Counted from the first letter of the stretch, positions 24,618 through 33,804 are shown. The stretch is DNA of 64,000 nucleotides from Oscillibacter sp. (GCA_017526785.1 JAFXQV010000036.1:1-64000), one strand, 5' to 3'. Notes: a model not told the origin generated them from the letters alone. Made by a program: numbers and translations.

Positions 24618-25823
24618 TTAGTCAAAGAACTTGGCGTGAATGGCCTTGACAGCCCGGTTCACATCTTCCTCGTTAAGTAACACGGAAATCCGGATTTCGG
24701 ACGTGTTAATCATCTGGATGTTGATTCCGGCCTCGTAGAGCGCCTCGAACATCCGCGACGCAATGCCGCAGTTGCTCATAAAGCCCGCGCCCACAATCGA
24801 CACCTTCCCGATGTGGTCGTCAGACTCGACATGGTCAAAGTGCAACGTCTCCTTGTTGTCGTTCAGCAGGTCGAGCGTCTCGTCAAGGTCTTTCCGGTGA
24901 ATGGTAAAGGTAATGTCCTTGCTGTCCTCGCGCCCGATGGACTGCAAAATCACGTCGACATTGATATTGTGTCTGCTGAGCAGGTCGAAAATCTGAAAGG
25001 CGATGCCGGGCGTATGCCGCAGTCCCACAAGCGCCACGCGGGCGATACTGGTGTCTTTGGCGACACCGGCGATGTTGGTTTTTTCCACTTTCGTGACCTC
25101 CTTGACTTTGGTACCCGGTTTCCGTTCCAGACTGGACAGCACCTCCAGATTGACCCGGAACTTCTTTGCAAGTTCCACACTGCGGTTGTGCAGGACTTGC
25201 GCGCCCTGCGAGGCAAGTTCCAGCATTTCGTCATAGGTGATTTCTTCCAGCTTCCGGGCGTTGGGGACGATACGCGGGTCAGTCGTGTAGACGCCGTCCA
25301 CGTCCGTGAAAATCTGGCAGAGGTCGGCGCGGAACGCCGCCGCCAGCGCCACGGCACTGGTATCGGAACCGCCCCGGCCTAACGTCGTGATGTCGCCGCG
25401 GTTGTCGACGCCCTGAAAGCCCGTGACAATCACAATGCGGTGGGAGTCCAGCTCCATGCGGATACGGTCGGGGTCAATCTGCTGAATGCGGGCGTCGGAG
25501 TGTTGCGGCGTCGAGTGAATGCCCACCTGCCAAGCCGTCAGCGACACGCACGGAAGCCCCATACTCTCCAGCGCCATGGCGCACAGAGCGACCGAAATCT
25601 GTTCGCCCGTGGCTAAAAGCATATCCATTTCCCGCTTGGACGGGTGGCGGTTGATTTCCTCGGCCTTGGCGATTAAGTCGTCCGTGGTGTCGCCCTGCGC
25701 GGAGAGGACTACAATCACGTCATTTCCCTTGAGGTACGTTTCCGCGATAATCCGGGCGACATTCTTGACCCGTTCGGCGTCCCGTACGGAACTTCCGCCG
25801 AATTTCTGAACAATTAAACCCAT
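24618..25823 (-). CDS. lysC: Aspartate kinase
   Basis: The 401-residue enzyme phosphorylates aspartate, the first step to lysine, threonine and methionine. The kinase domain begins VQKFGGSSVRDAERVKNVA and includes TLGRGGSDTSAVALAAAF and FTDVDGVYTTDPR. Two ACT domains (about 265-401) carry the allosteric site, including HNINVDVILQSIG and EAGINIQMINTSEI. The start follows AGAAGG at good spacing. hom lies 55 bases upstream in the same direction. A small GCCC/GGGC hairpin (25853-25868) sits between them. Confidence 0.96.
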   Translation of the reverse strand: MGLIVQKFGGSSVRDAERVKNVARIIAETYLKGNDVIVVLSAQGDTTDDLIAKAEEINRHPSKREMDMLLATGEQISVALCAMALESMGLPCVSLTAWQVGIHSTPQHSDARIQQIDPDRIRMELDSHRIVIVTGFQGVDNRGDITTLGRGGSDTSAVALAAAFRADLCQIFTDVDGVYTTDPRIVPNARKLEEITYDEMLELASQGAQVLHNRSVELAKKFRVNLEVLSSLERKPGTKVKEVTKVEKTNIAGVAKDTSIARVALVGLRHTPGIAFQIFDLLSRHNINVDVILQSIGREDSKDITFTIHRKDLDETLDLLNDNKETLHFDHVESDDHIGKVSIVGAGFMSNCGIASRMFEALYEAGINIQMINTSEIRISVLLNEEDVNRAVKAIHAKFFD

Positions 25824-25878
25824 ATGTGTAACCTTCTTCGTTATCAGTCTTGCCCGTCGGGGCAATCTATCTTACGCG

Positions 25879-27063
25879 TCACGACAGGGCGCGGATACAG
25901 GCCAGCACGTTCAAGCCCTTGGCGCGTTCCGCCGCCTCCGCCCCGCTGACACACTCCGTGAGGAAGGACGTTTCGTTGTCCTCGCGCAAGGCCTCCACTT
26001 CCCCGAACGCCCGTAGGGCGTCGTTAAGGCTTCCGTCAATGCGGAAATAGTGGCGTGTCGCCAGTTCGGCGGGGTCACGGAATCCGGTTGTGTCCGGCGA
26101 CCACTGCACCGTCCACTGTTGCGAAGTCAGACACTCCATCACGTCCGCGACGCAGGCCGACGCCGTGGGGAGTTCGCCCGCGCCGCGCCCGTAAAACATC
26201 ACTTCCCCGGTCGCGTTCCCGCGCACAATAATGGCGTTGAACACGTCCTCGACGTTCGCCACGGGCAAAGTCTCCGGTATCAGATGTGGCGCGACGTAGG
26301 CCGTGTGGCCGTTGGGCAGGCGGACAGCCCGGCCTAAAAGTTTGATACGGTAGCCGCCGCGCCGCGCTATCCGCACATCGCGCAGCGTGATTCCGCGTAT
26401 GCCCTCCATCGGCACGGCCGCCGGGTTCACCTGATGTCCGAAGGCCAAGTCCGCCAGAATGCAGATTTTCCGCCCGGCGTCGAGACCGTCCACGTCGGCG
26501 GTCGGGTCGGCCTCGGCGTAGCCGTGGCGTTGCGCCTCCGCTAACGCGCCGTCGAACGACGCGCCATTCCGTACCATGCGCGTCAGAATGTAGTTGCTTG
26601 TCCCGTTGAGAATGCCGTAAATCTCCTCGATGTGGTTCGCGGACATGCACTCGGTCAGCGGGTGCAGAATCGGAATGCCGCCGCCGACGCTCGCCTCAAA
26701 CAGATAGTGTACGCGGCGTTCCCGGGCAAGCTCCAACAGTTCGCAGCCCTTTTCGGCGACAAGCTGTTTATTCGCCGTGACGACGTGCTTTCCGGCCAGC
26801 AAGGCGCGTTTCGTGTACTCGTAGGCCGCGCCGACGCCGCCGATTGTCTCGACGACCACCTGAATTTCGGGGTCACTCTCGATGTCCCGGAAATCGTTGG
26901 TCATGCGGGAGCGGTACGGGCAGTCGCGGAAACGCCGCACAAGCACCTTTTTGACGTTCAGGACTTCGCCCAGTTTTTTGCGGATTTCCCCGGCGTTGTT
27001 CTCAATGACTTTGGCCACGCCGCTTCCGACCGTGCCATAGCCCATAATCGCTGTGTGTATCAT
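25879..27063 (-). CDS. hom: Homoserine dehydrogenase
   Basis: The 394-residue enzyme reduces aspartate semialdehyde to homoserine. The NAD(P) motif is IMGYGTVGSGVAKVI. Catalytic and substrate blocks include EASVGGGIPILHPL, GILNGTSNYILTRM and the EADPTADVDGLDAGRKICILADLAFG stretch. The C-terminal part after TRHYFRIDG is shorter than the usual ACT domain and lacks its typical glycine-rich turn, so feedback control may be reduced. AAAAGGAG upstream of ATG 27063 fixes the start. The longer frame upstream would overlap the promoter. Confidence 0.95.
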   Translation of the reverse strand: MIHTAIMGYGTVGSGVAKVIENNAGEIRKKLGEVLNVKKVLVRRFRDCPYRSRMTNDFRDIESDPEIQVVVETIGGVGAAYEYTKRALLAGKHVVTANKQLVAEKGCELLELARERRVHYLFEASVGGGIPILHPLTECMSANHIEEIYGILNGTSNYILTRMVRNGASFDGALAEAQRHGYAEADPTADVDGLDAGRKICILADLAFGHQVNPAAVPMEGIRGITLRDVRIARRGGYRIKLLGRAVRLPNGHTAYVAPHLIPETLPVANVEDVFNAIIVRGNATGEVMFYGRGAGELPTASACVADVMECLTSQQWTVQWSPDTTGFRDPAELATRHYFRIDGSLNDALRAFGEVEALREDNETSFLTECVSGAEAAERAKGLNVLACIRALS

Positions 27064-27106
27064 GATTTCGCGCTCCTTTTCCCGTCGCTTCCATAGCGCG
27101 TCCTTC

Positions 27107-27135
27107 ATCCTACCACATTTTCCGCCCCGATACAA
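27107..27135 (-). promoter_or_regulatory. Promoter of hom-lysC
   Basis: On the minus strand TTGTAT (27135-27130), a 17-base spacer and TAGGAT (27112-27107) precede hom by about 45 bases. I see no lysine riboswitch or T-box structure here. Confidence 0.6.
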
Positions 27136-27222
27136 CAGGACGGACGCATTTTTTTTTGTGGGAAACGGGGAAAGAATGCGCCCCGCGTTTCCGTCCGGAC
27201 GGCATTTTGACGAAAGCCCCGA

Positions 27223-27257
27223 AAAAGCGGGGACAGCGCTTTTGTACTGTCCCCGTT
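27223..27257 (-). terminator. Terminator of the polysaccharide/tmk run
   Basis: On the minus strand GGGGACAG pairs with CTGTCCCC across 27256-27228, followed by a run of Ts (TTTTT). It lies a few bases past the stop of the DUF3783 gene. Confidence 0.88.
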
Positions 27258-27263
27258 GACCCG

Positions 27264-27659
27264 TCACGGGCGCATGGCCGCCCGTTCGCGGGAAAGTTCC
27301 ATGTATAACTTTGTGGCGCTCCAAGCGCGGTTGTGGCGCGTCAGCACCGCTTTTAGGCACGTTTCCCCCGCGCCGGCTCCCGACAGCGCCGGAAGCAGGG
27401 CGTCCAAATCCTCGTCCAGCCCGCACAATACCGCCATGCGTCCGGGAATCACGCCGCCGACGGCTTGCGCGTCGTCGTCCAACGGCGGTTGCTCCTCCAG
27501 TCCCGCCAGCACCGACAACGTTTTCCCGCAGTCGGTTTTGGCGACGGGAATCAGTTCCGCGTGGAACGGTTCCAGCGCGGCCTGCACCGCTAAAATGCTT
27601 CGCAAGTCCTCAAATCCGAACAGTAACACCTTTTTTCCGGCGCTTTCCGCTTTTTCCAT
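27264..27659 (-). CDS. DUF3783-type small protein
   Basis: A 131-residue soluble protein. The C-terminal block CLKAVLTRHNRAWSATKLYMEL resembles the DUF3783 signature (LKAxLTxxNxxW). The N-terminal half (KKVLLFGFEDLRSILAVQAAL) looks like an alpha/beta domain. The function is unknown. It is the last gene of the run and follows the NUDIX gene by 10 bases. Confidence 0.75.
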   Translation of the reverse strand: MEKAESAGKKVLLFGFEDLRSILAVQAALEPFHAELIPVAKTDCGKTLSVLAGLEEQPPLDDDAQAVGGVIPGRMAVLCGLDEDLDALLPALSGAGAGETCLKAVLTRHNRAWSATKLYMELSRERAAMRP

Positions 27660-27669
27660 ACAGGTTTCC

Positions 27670-28179
27670 TCAATTCTTTCCGATTTCTGTTTCCACGTCC
27701 AGCGGCGCGCTGTCCAGCGGCGCGCCGTTCAGCGCGGCGTAGGCCAGCCGTTCGCCCTCGTAGCGCAGTTTCAGGGAGAAAAACGGCGCGTCCTCCTCCA
27801 AGAGCCGCAGAAACAGCGCGTCCCCCGCCCACATCGGCAGGGATAACAGGTCTTGTTTCCGAATCCACTGCAGTTCGCCCTCGTCGCAGGGATGGGGCGT
27901 GCCAGTCCAGCCCGACGCCGTGAAGAGGTGCATTAACTCCGGCGGCCAGCGGTCGGACACAAAGGTGACAATGCCGCGATAACGGTACTCCGTCAACGTC
28001 AGCCCGGTTTCCTCGAACGTTTCCCGCAAGAGGCACTCTTCGGGGCTTTCGCCGTCCTCGAACTTGCCGCCGACGCCCACCCACTTGTCACGGTTCACGT
28101 CGTGTTCCTTCTTGACGCGGTGGAGCATTAAGTAAGCGTCCCCGCGTTCGAGATAACAAAGCGTCGTGTTCAACATCAT
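27670..28179 (-). CDS. NUDIX hydrolase (MutT-like)
   Basis: A 169-residue pyrophosphohydrolase. The NUDIX box is complete: GGKFEDGESPEECLLRETFEETGL, matching G-x5-E-x7-REUxEExGU. The family includes 8-oxo-dGTP sanitising enzymes (LERGDAYLMLHR at the N terminus is typical of these), though the substrate cannot be fixed from sequence. ATG 28179 follows GGAGG by seven bases. It overlaps the stop of the preceding kinase gene, giving coupled translation. Confidence 0.9.
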   Translation of the reverse strand: MMLNTTLCYLERGDAYLMLHRVKKEHDVNRDKWVGVGGKFEDGESPEECLLRETFEETGLTLTEYRYRGIVTFVSDRWPPELMHLFTASGWTGTPHPCDEGELQWIRKQDLLSLPMWAGDALFLRLLEEDAPFFSLKLRYEGERLAYAALNGAPLDSAPLDVETEIGKN

Positions 28180-28802
28180 AGCGCGGCCTCCGTGATTTCG
28201 GCGTGGATATCCTCCACGGGGCGCAGTTCCCCGCCGCGTGTACACTCGACGACGTGCCAGCGGAAGCGCGCCGCGCAGTAGTCGGCGGCCTCGCGTGACC
28301 GCGCCTGATAGTCCCTGTCGCGCTCGTGGATGTCGGACGCGCCGCCGCGCCCGCGCAACAGCCGGAGGCTTACGGCGGGGTCAACGCGCAAGTAGAAAAC
28401 TGTGTCCGGCGCGGGCAGTCCAAGTAAGTCGTACTCGTACGCAAAGAGCCAGTCAAGGAACGTGTCCCACTGCTTGCGGGGCAGTTTGGAACACTGGTGG
28501 ACGGCGTTGGACGTGGTGTAGCGGTCGGCGACGACGGTGCCGCCGCCGGAGAGGAACGCGCCCCAGTCGCGCTTGTAGCTCGCGTAGCGGTCGACGGCGT
28601 AGAAGCTCGACGCGGCGTAGGCGTTCACGTCGCCGGGGCGCGTCCCGAACGCCCCCGAAAGGTACATCCGCACCAGCGCCGACGAGTCGCTTTCGTAATC
28701 CGGGAACGATATCCGCCGGGCGTTCAAGGCTTGCGCCAGTAAATTGGATTGCGTGGCCTTGCCGCTCCCGTCGAGGCCTTCCAGCACGAACAGTTTCCCC
28801 AT
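28176..28802 (-). CDS. tmk: Thymidylate kinase-like protein
   Basis: A 208-residue P-loop kinase phosphorylating dTMP. The P-loop is EGLDGSGKATQSNLL, with Ala replacing the usual Ser after Lys. The DRY motif appears in VADRYTTSNAVHQ, and a LID-type region reads RLLRGRGGASDIHERD. It resembles the clostridial Tmk paralogue group, so another kinase may exist elsewhere. ATG 28802 is embedded in the stop of the upstream gene (TAATG) and follows GGAGG. Confidence 0.88.
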   Translation of the reverse strand: MGKLFVLEGLDGSGKATQSNLLAQALNARRISFPDYESDSSALVRMYLSGAFGTRPGDVNAYAASSFYAVDRYASYKRDWGAFLSGGGTVVADRYTTSNAVHQCSKLPRKQWDTFLDWLFAYEYDLLGLPAPDTVFYLRVDPAVSLRLLRGRGGASDIHERDRDYQARSREAADYCAARFRWHVVECTRGGELRPVEDIHAEITEAAL

Positions 28803-30319
28803 TATTCGGCCTCCGCGCGGCAGACTTTCGCCCCCGCCAGCGTCATGGCGAACAGAAACCAGTACACAACCTGAATGCGCGGGTAATGCCACGGGTAGTC
28901 GGCCATGCCACAGAGCGTAATTCCGCAAAGTCCGGACGCCGCCGCGCAGGTAATGACTTTCGCCGCGCCGCCGTCGGCGTCGCGAACCGCACGGAAGCCG
29001 CGCTTGACTGTGGCGAAAATCGACGCCAGAAACGCGATTACGCCCAACAGCCCGGTTTCAATGGCCACTTGCAGATACAAATTGTGTGCGTGTACGAACG
29101 GCGCGGAACCGTGGTAGAGGCGGAAATCTTTGATATACTGCCGCACCACGTCGGAACCCAGTCCGGCACCGCGCAGGGGGTCGCGCCGTATCAGGTTCAG
29201 GGCGGCCTCGTAGAGCGGGAAGCGGCTGGAAGTCGTGGTGTCGTTGAAGTTGGTGATAGTCAGGATACGCGTCCAGACGGCGGACGGCAGAAACGGAATC
29301 GCCAGCACACAAAGCGCAATCAGCGCGGGAATGAGCGTCGGGCGGAGAAGCAGAACCATCAGCCCCACCGACAGCGCGAAGCCCACCCATCCGGCGCGGG
29401 AGTAGGTCATCAGGAGCGCCGCCACACCCACGACGAACACTCCGGCGGCGACAGCCTTTCCGCGTTTCCTCTCCGAACAGACGGCGAGCGCCAGCGTCAG
29501 TGGCAGGAGCATAACGAGAAATTCGCCGAACGTGTTGGGGTTGTCGAAGTAGGACTGCACGCGCCCGGGCATGTCGGGGTTGAGTTTCGCGTCGACGTAG
29601 GCGATATTGACCTTGACGCCCTGCACGCGCTGTATGACGCCGTAGACCGATGAGACCGCCACGCAGAACGTAGCCCCGGCGCAAAGGCGTTTCAGGTCTG
29701 CGGCGTTGCGGGTCGCGCTGACGGTCACGAGCAGGCACACGGCCGCCGCCATGTGGTAGCCCAGAAACCGCCACGACAGTTCCGGCCTGTACGACAGCGG
29801 CGCGGCAAGCACCATCAGGAAGAAGAACACGGCCGGGTAAAAGCCGATGTCCGGCACATCTAACCGGAAAGTCTGCCGCCGCATTGCCCCGGCGTGGAAC
29901 AGCACGAGCAGGAACGCGAACGCAAGCAGGCTCCACGCGTTGTCCCAGTAGGCGAAGGGAATCACCCACAGAAGCATGATAAACCAGCTTTCGGCGATTG
30001 CGGTACCCTCTCCGAGTTCAAAGACCAGCCGGGCAAAGAAACTATCCTCGAACGTCGCCGCCCATGCCTCATACCAGCGGTGAAGCAGGTTTCCGGGGAA
30101 CGTGGCGACCGCCGTCAGAAACTGACAAAAACGGCTTGTCTCCCAGTTGGCGGACAGGTTCCCCTCCCGGGACAGCGCCGACACAACCCGGCTTCCGGAC
30201 GCCTGTCCGGCGCACCACCCGCCGAACGCGTACAGAATCCGCCGCGCCGTACTCTGTTCGTACGCCTCCCGCAACGCAAGCCAGAGACTGTACAACAGGC
30301 TTTCTCTCCAAAGTGTCAT
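28802..30319 (-). CDS. O-antigen ligase/polymerase-like membrane protein
   Basis: The 505-residue protein has about 10-12 hydrophobic helices and a large periplasm-type loop, the layout of Wzy/WaaL O-antigen ligase family proteins. The loop block LNPDMPGRVQSYFDNPNTFGEFLVMLLP, the helix with MTYSRAGWVGFALSVG and the loop FVHAHNLYLQVAIETGLLGVIAFL are typical. In a Gram-positive organism such proteins polymerise or ligate wall or capsular polysaccharide. A soluble N-terminal extension of about 100 residues precedes the membrane part. It follows the GT2 gene closely. Confidence 0.88.
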   Translation of the reverse strand: MTLWRESLLYSLWLALREAYEQSTARRILYAFGGWCAGQASGSRVVSALSREGNLSANWETSRFCQFLTAVATFPGNLLHRWYEAWAATFEDSFFARLVFELGEGTAIAESWFIMLLWVIPFAYWDNAWSLLAFAFLLVLFHAGAMRRQTFRLDVPDIGFYPAVFFFLMVLAAPLSYRPELSWRFLGYHMAAAVCLLVTVSATRNAADLKRLCAGATFCVAVSSVYGVIQRVQGVKVNIAYVDAKLNPDMPGRVQSYFDNPNTFGEFLVMLLPLTLALAVCSERKRGKAVAAGVFVVGVAALLMTYSRAGWVGFALSVGLMVLLLRPTLIPALIALCVLAIPFLPSAVWTRILTITNFNDTTTSSRFPLYEAALNLIRRDPLRGAGLGSDVVRQYIKDFRLYHGSAPFVHAHNLYLQVAIETGLLGVIAFLASIFATVKRGFRAVRDADGGAAKVITCAAASGLCGITLCGMADYPWHYPRIQVVYWFLFAMTLAGAKVCRAEAE

Positions 30320-30333
30320 GAAAAATGTTCTCC

Positions 30334-31359
30334 TTACATCCGATTTTTGAGCCGATACAACAGCGTCAGAAGCCCGAACAGATTATGACGCACCAGAAAC
30401 GCGACCATTGCCTTGTTGCGCCCCATGCCTGCGGGTTTATAGTGCCGTATCGCCTCCCGCATGTCCGGACGCCGACAGAGCGCCTCCACGGTCTCCCGGC
30501 GCTCCCAGAACGGTTTCTCAACCCCCGGCGCGTACTCGTTGCCAATGGCAATCAACAGGTTCGCCCAGCGGGTATTGTCTCGCCAGCGCGGACACTCCTT
30601 GTGAAACTCGTATGTCCTGTCCAGTTCCTCCTTGGCCTCCATGTAGCGGTCAAGGACTTGCACGAGGTTTTTCATATAGCGCCGCGTCGCCGACGCCGGA
30701 TTCTGCCAGTAGCGGTAAAGCGGCGTCTCCGTGACGGCGAGGCGTCTGTTTGGTTTCTCGGCGCAGAAATATTCCAGCAGGAATAATTCGTCTTCCAAAT
30801 AGGGGCCGTCGAAATGCGCCCCGCTCCGCTGAATCTGTTCGTTCTGGAACAGGAACCGCCAGATAAAGCCGTTTGTCAGCGGTACCCGCAGGCGTTCCCC
30901 GAACAGCGGCACCACGAACCGCTCCCGGATTTCGTCGTAGCCGTACACGCCCGACGGCAAGAGCGTCTCGACGCGCTCGGGGCCGTCCGGCGTGACGTTC
31001 CAGTGGGCGCACCCGGCGCTGTCCGCGCCGCTCTCCGCGCACAGGTTCCAGAGCGTTTCCAGCGTCTCGGGAATGTAGCGGTCGTCGGCGTCCAGAAAGG
31101 CGACGTAACGCCCCCGCGCCTCTTTGAGACCCCGGTTCCGGGCGGCGCTGACGCCCATGTTCCGGGGCTGCGCGATAACCCGGATACGCGTGTCTTCGGC
31201 GGCGTACCGTTCGCACAGGGCGCGGGAATTGTCCGTGGAGCCATCGTCAATCAACAGCAGTTCCCAGTCGGGCATGGTCTGCCCCCGCACACTCTCCACG
31301 CACTCCGGAAGCAGGGCTTCCCCCTGATACACCGGAACGATGACAGAAATCACGGGCAT
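30334..31359 (-). CDS. Family 2 glycosyltransferase
   Basis: A 341-residue GT-A fold enzyme. The N terminus ISVIVPVYQGEALLPECVESVRGQT, the LLIDDGSTDNS block and the metal-binding AFLDADDRYIPE (DxD) motif are diagnostic. The acceptor-side region includes LEDELFLLEYF. It probably transfers a sugar onto a lipid-linked glycan intermediate for the neighbouring polymerase. The sugar cannot be predicted. It starts behind AAAGAGGGA and lies 14 bases upstream of the ligase-like gene. Confidence 0.92.
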   Translation of the reverse strand: MPVISVIVPVYQGEALLPECVESVRGQTMPDWELLLIDDGSTDNSRALCERYAAEDTRIRVIAQPRNMGVSAARNRGLKEARGRYVAFLDADDRYIPETLETLWNLCAESGADSAGCAHWNVTPDGPERVETLLPSGVYGYDEIRERFVVPLFGERLRVPLTNGFIWRFLFQNEQIQRSGAHFDGPYLEDELFLLEYFCAEKPNRRLAVTETPLYRYWQNPASATRRYMKNLVQVLDRYMEAKEELDRTYEFHKECPRWRDNTRWANLLIAIGNEYAPGVEKPFWERRETVEALCRRPDMREAIRHYKPAGMGRNKAMVAFLVRHNLFGLLTLLYRLKNRM

Positions 31360-31390
31360 ATATCATCCCTCTTTCGTGTTGGTTTCAGTC

Positions 31391-31420
31391 AAAAAGCGGC
31401 GACCCGCGTTACGGGTCGCC
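31391..31420 (-). terminator. Terminator after the capD-like gene
   Basis: On the minus strand GGCGACCC pairs with GGGTCGCC, followed by GC and TTTTT (31395-31391). It lies between the dehydratase and GT2 genes, so the downstream genes depend on partial read-through or another promoter. Confidence 0.85.
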
Positions 31421-31428
31421 GGACGAAC

Positions 31429-33480
31429 TCATGACGGCCTGTCCGCTTCCTGCGCGGGGTGGTACGTCGATACCATTTCCATCAGCAGACGGCGGATTTC
31501 CACGCCGTCCACGTTCTCATAGGCCGCGTCCATGAGCGTCCGCAACTGTCCGAAAAAGCTGTCCATCTCGAACTGAATGGGGCGGCTGATGAAAATAAGG
31601 TTGTTCTGCGTCTTGCGCAAGCCCTCCTCGGCCATCAGCATTTCCTCATAGAGCTTTTCGCCGGGGCGGAGGCCGGTATACTCAATCTTGATATCGACAT
31701 CCGGGCGGTAGCCGGACAGCCGAATCAGATTGCGAGCCAGCGTGTCGATTTTGACGGGGCTTCCCAAGTCCAGCACAAAGATTTCCCCGCCCTCGGCGTA
31801 CGTACCCGCCAGCAGTACCAGACTGACCGCCTCCGGAATCGTCATGAAATACCGGATAATGTCCGGGTGCGTGACCTTGACGGGGCCGCCCTTTTCGATT
31901 TGTTCCTTGAAAATCGGAACCACAGAGCCGTTACTGCCCAGAACGTTCCCGAAGCGCACCGCCACATATTCCGTCTGCGCGTGGCGTAACGCCTCCGTCA
32001 CATCGGGCAGGCCATGCCCGGCCGTCTCGGCGTGGGTAAAGAGGCAGGGCAGGTCTCCGGCGCGTCCGGCTTTTATTTTCGCGTCGAAGCTCTGGATAAT
32101 CATCTCGCAGAGGCGCTTACTGGCTCCCATGACGTTGGTCGGGTTCACGGCCTTGTCCGTAGAAATCAGCACGAAGCGCTTGCACCCGTACAACATCGCC
32201 GCATAGGCGGTCTTGTACGTGCCAATCGTGTTGTTTTTGACGGCCTCACAGGGGCTGTCCTCCATGAGCGGGACGTGTTTGTGCGCGGCCGCGTGGTAGA
32301 CGACTTCCGGGCGGTACTCCTCGAACAGTGCGCAGAGTTTCCGGCTGTCCCGCACGGAACCAATCAACACTTCCAAGTCGAGGTCGGGATACTTTTCCAG
32401 TAGTTCCAACTGCAAGGCGTAGGCGTTGTTCTCGTAGATGTCGAAGATAATCAGCTTGCCGGGCTGGTGTCCGGCAATCTGGCGGCAAAGTTCGCTTCCA
32501 ATGGAGCCGCCGCCGCCCGTGACCAGAATCGTTTTGCCCTTCAGGAAGTGGAAAACGTTGTCGAGGTCAACCCGGATGGGCGGACGCCCTAACAGGTCCT
32601 CCGTGGAGACATCCCGCATGGCGCTGACGGTCACATCTCCCTGCACAATTTGATAAATGCCCGGCAATTGCTTGACCTTGCACCCGGTTTCCATGCAAAT
32701 GTCCAGCAGTTCATTTCTCTGCGAGACGGTAGCGCTCGGAATCGTGATGAAAATTTTCCGGATTCCGTACTTGACCGCGTTTGCCGAAATCGTGTCGCGG
32801 CCTCCGGCTATCGGCACACCCTCAATGAAGCGCCCCCATTTGTCGGGGTCGTCGTCGATGATACACACCACCCGGTTGACGGGTTCCACGTCGTCCCAGT
32901 CGTCCTCGGCGGCTCCATTCTGGTTGATGTCCCGGAGTATCATCTGTCCAGCCTCGCCCGCGCCCACTAACATAATCGGCTCATAGCGCGCTACGTTTGT
33001 TTTCAGCCGCCGCCGCTCCATTATCAGGAAGCGGTAACTGAACCGGATACTCAGCGTAAAGACAAGGTGCAGCAACGCCCCCCAGACATAGTAAGACAGC
33101 GGCATTTTGACGCTGAAAATCAACACTGTCCAGCAGAGTTGAATCAAAATCATAATTCCGGCGGCGAGCAATATTCTCATTAGTTCCACGTAGCTGGCGA
33201 AGCGCCAAACGCTGTTGTAGAGCTTCAAAGCCCAGAATACCGTGACACAGCACAGGGCGTACGGACCGATAGAGTATATCCAAGTGTCCAGATACAGCGC
33301 CGGAACCGCAGATAAGTTCATATCAAACCGCAAAAGCAAGGCCAGAAAATAGGCCAGACAGACCGCGAGAACGTCATAACACATCAGCAGGGCGGCGAGT
33401 CCCTGCCAGCGCTTAAAATGTTTGGAAAGGTTCCATGACCAACGCTTTTGCTCCCTATCGGCCTCTGGATGTTTCATCAT
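31429..33480 (-). CDS. Membrane NDP-sugar 4,6-dehydratase (CapD/WbpM/PglF type)
   Basis: The 683-residue protein has four N-terminal membrane helices (about 25-150), a first Rossmann domain with LVGAGEAGQMILRDIN, and a second dehydratase domain starting KTILVTGGGGSIGSELCRQI. The catalytic block STDKAVNPTNVMGASKRLCE with MxxxK in place of YxxxK is characteristic of this family. FGNVLGSNGSVVPIFKEQI and LRPGEKLYEE follow. It should convert UDP-GlcNAc to the 4-keto-6-deoxy intermediate for rare amino sugars. A consensus promoter and a long leader precede it. Confidence 0.93.
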   Translation of the reverse strand: MMKHPEADREQKRWSWNLSKHFKRWQGLAALLMCYDVLAVCLAYFLALLLRFDMNLSAVPALYLDTWIYSIGPYALCCVTVFWALKLYNSVWRFASYVELMRILLAAGIMILIQLCWTVLIFSVKMPLSYYVWGALLHLVFTLSIRFSYRFLIMERRRLKTNVARYEPIMLVGAGEAGQMILRDINQNGAAEDDWDDVEPVNRVVCIIDDDPDKWGRFIEGVPIAGGRDTISANAVKYGIRKIFITIPSATVSQRNELLDICMETGCKVKQLPGIYQIVQGDVTVSAMRDVSTEDLLGRPPIRVDLDNVFHFLKGKTILVTGGGGSIGSELCRQIAGHQPGKLIIFDIYENNAYALQLELLEKYPDLDLEVLIGSVRDSRKLCALFEEYRPEVVYHAAAHKHVPLMEDSPCEAVKNNTIGTYKTAYAAMLYGCKRFVLISTDKAVNPTNVMGASKRLCEMIIQSFDAKIKAGRAGDLPCLFTHAETAGHGLPDVTEALRHAQTEYVAVRFGNVLGSNGSVVPIFKEQIEKGGPVKVTHPDIIRYFMTIPEAVSLVLLAGTYAEGGEIFVLDLGSPVKIDTLARNLIRLSGYRPDVDIKIEYTGLRPGEKLYEEMLMAEEGLRKTQNNLIFISRPIQFEMDSFFGQLRTLMDAAYENVDGVEIRRLLMEMVSTYHPAQEADRPS

Positions 33481-33522
33481 ATGTTCATCCCTTTGTAGTC
33501 GTCAGAATGGGCGGACAAATTT

Positions 33523-33549
33523 CCGTCCACGCATGACGGGCGGAAAGTT
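33523..33549 (-). other. Leader hairpin of the dehydratase gene
   Basis: In the leader (minus strand) TTTCCG pairs with CGGAAA around a 15-base loop, between the promoter and the start at 33480. The pairing is modest and its function is unknown. Confidence 0.35.
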
Positions 33550-33575
33550 CGATTCTTTTTCAGAAAGACACCTTG

Positions 33576-33604
33576 ATTATATCACCAATTGCCCATGAAT
33601 GCAA
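33576..33604 (-). promoter_or_regulatory. Promoter of the polysaccharide dehydratase gene
   Basis: On the minus strand TTGCAT (33604-33599), a 17-base spacer and TATAAT (33581-33576) give a leader of about 90 bases. Apart from this promoter, the leader hairpin and the hairpin at 33681-33711, the 324-base gap between genes shows no convincing coding sequence. Confidence 0.75.
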
Positions 33605-33680
33605 GCACGAATATCAGGCGGAATTTTACAGTTATGTTTCAAAAGCCGCTCAGCCGCCCGGCGCGGACAACAAAGAAACA

Positions 33681-33711
33681 GCCGGGAGAGGAAAAGGTAT
33701 CCTCTCCCGGC
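33681..33711 (-). terminator. Terminator of the rubrerythrin transcript
   Basis: GCCGGGAGAGG (33681-33691) and CCTCTCCCGGC (33701-33711) form a perfect 11-bp stem. The minus strand continues T-rich (TGTTTCTTTG). It lies about 94 bases after the rubrerythrin stop. Confidence 0.7.
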
Positions 33712-33804
33712 TGGCTCACTGCCAGTATACGGTGTCGGTCTGTCCGGCTGGCTGTCCAGACGCATTTTCAACCCACCCGCCCACATAGGGCGGAACATGC
33801 GGCA

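Noticed and set aside
19600-24649. Long open frames on the plus strand opposite the GGDEF-EAL, AlaX-type and RadC genes
   Set aside because: They are shadows of well-supported minus-strand genes in GC-rich DNA, with no domain motifs or binding sites.
27064-27222. Lysine riboswitch before hom-lysC
   Set aside because: The leader from the mapped-by-eye promoter to the start is only about 40 bases, too short for the riboswitch.
33577-33798. 73-residue minus-strand frame after rubrerythrin
   Set aside because: It runs through the terminator hairpin and the dehydratase promoter, has no good Shine-Dalgarno site and looks compositionally random.
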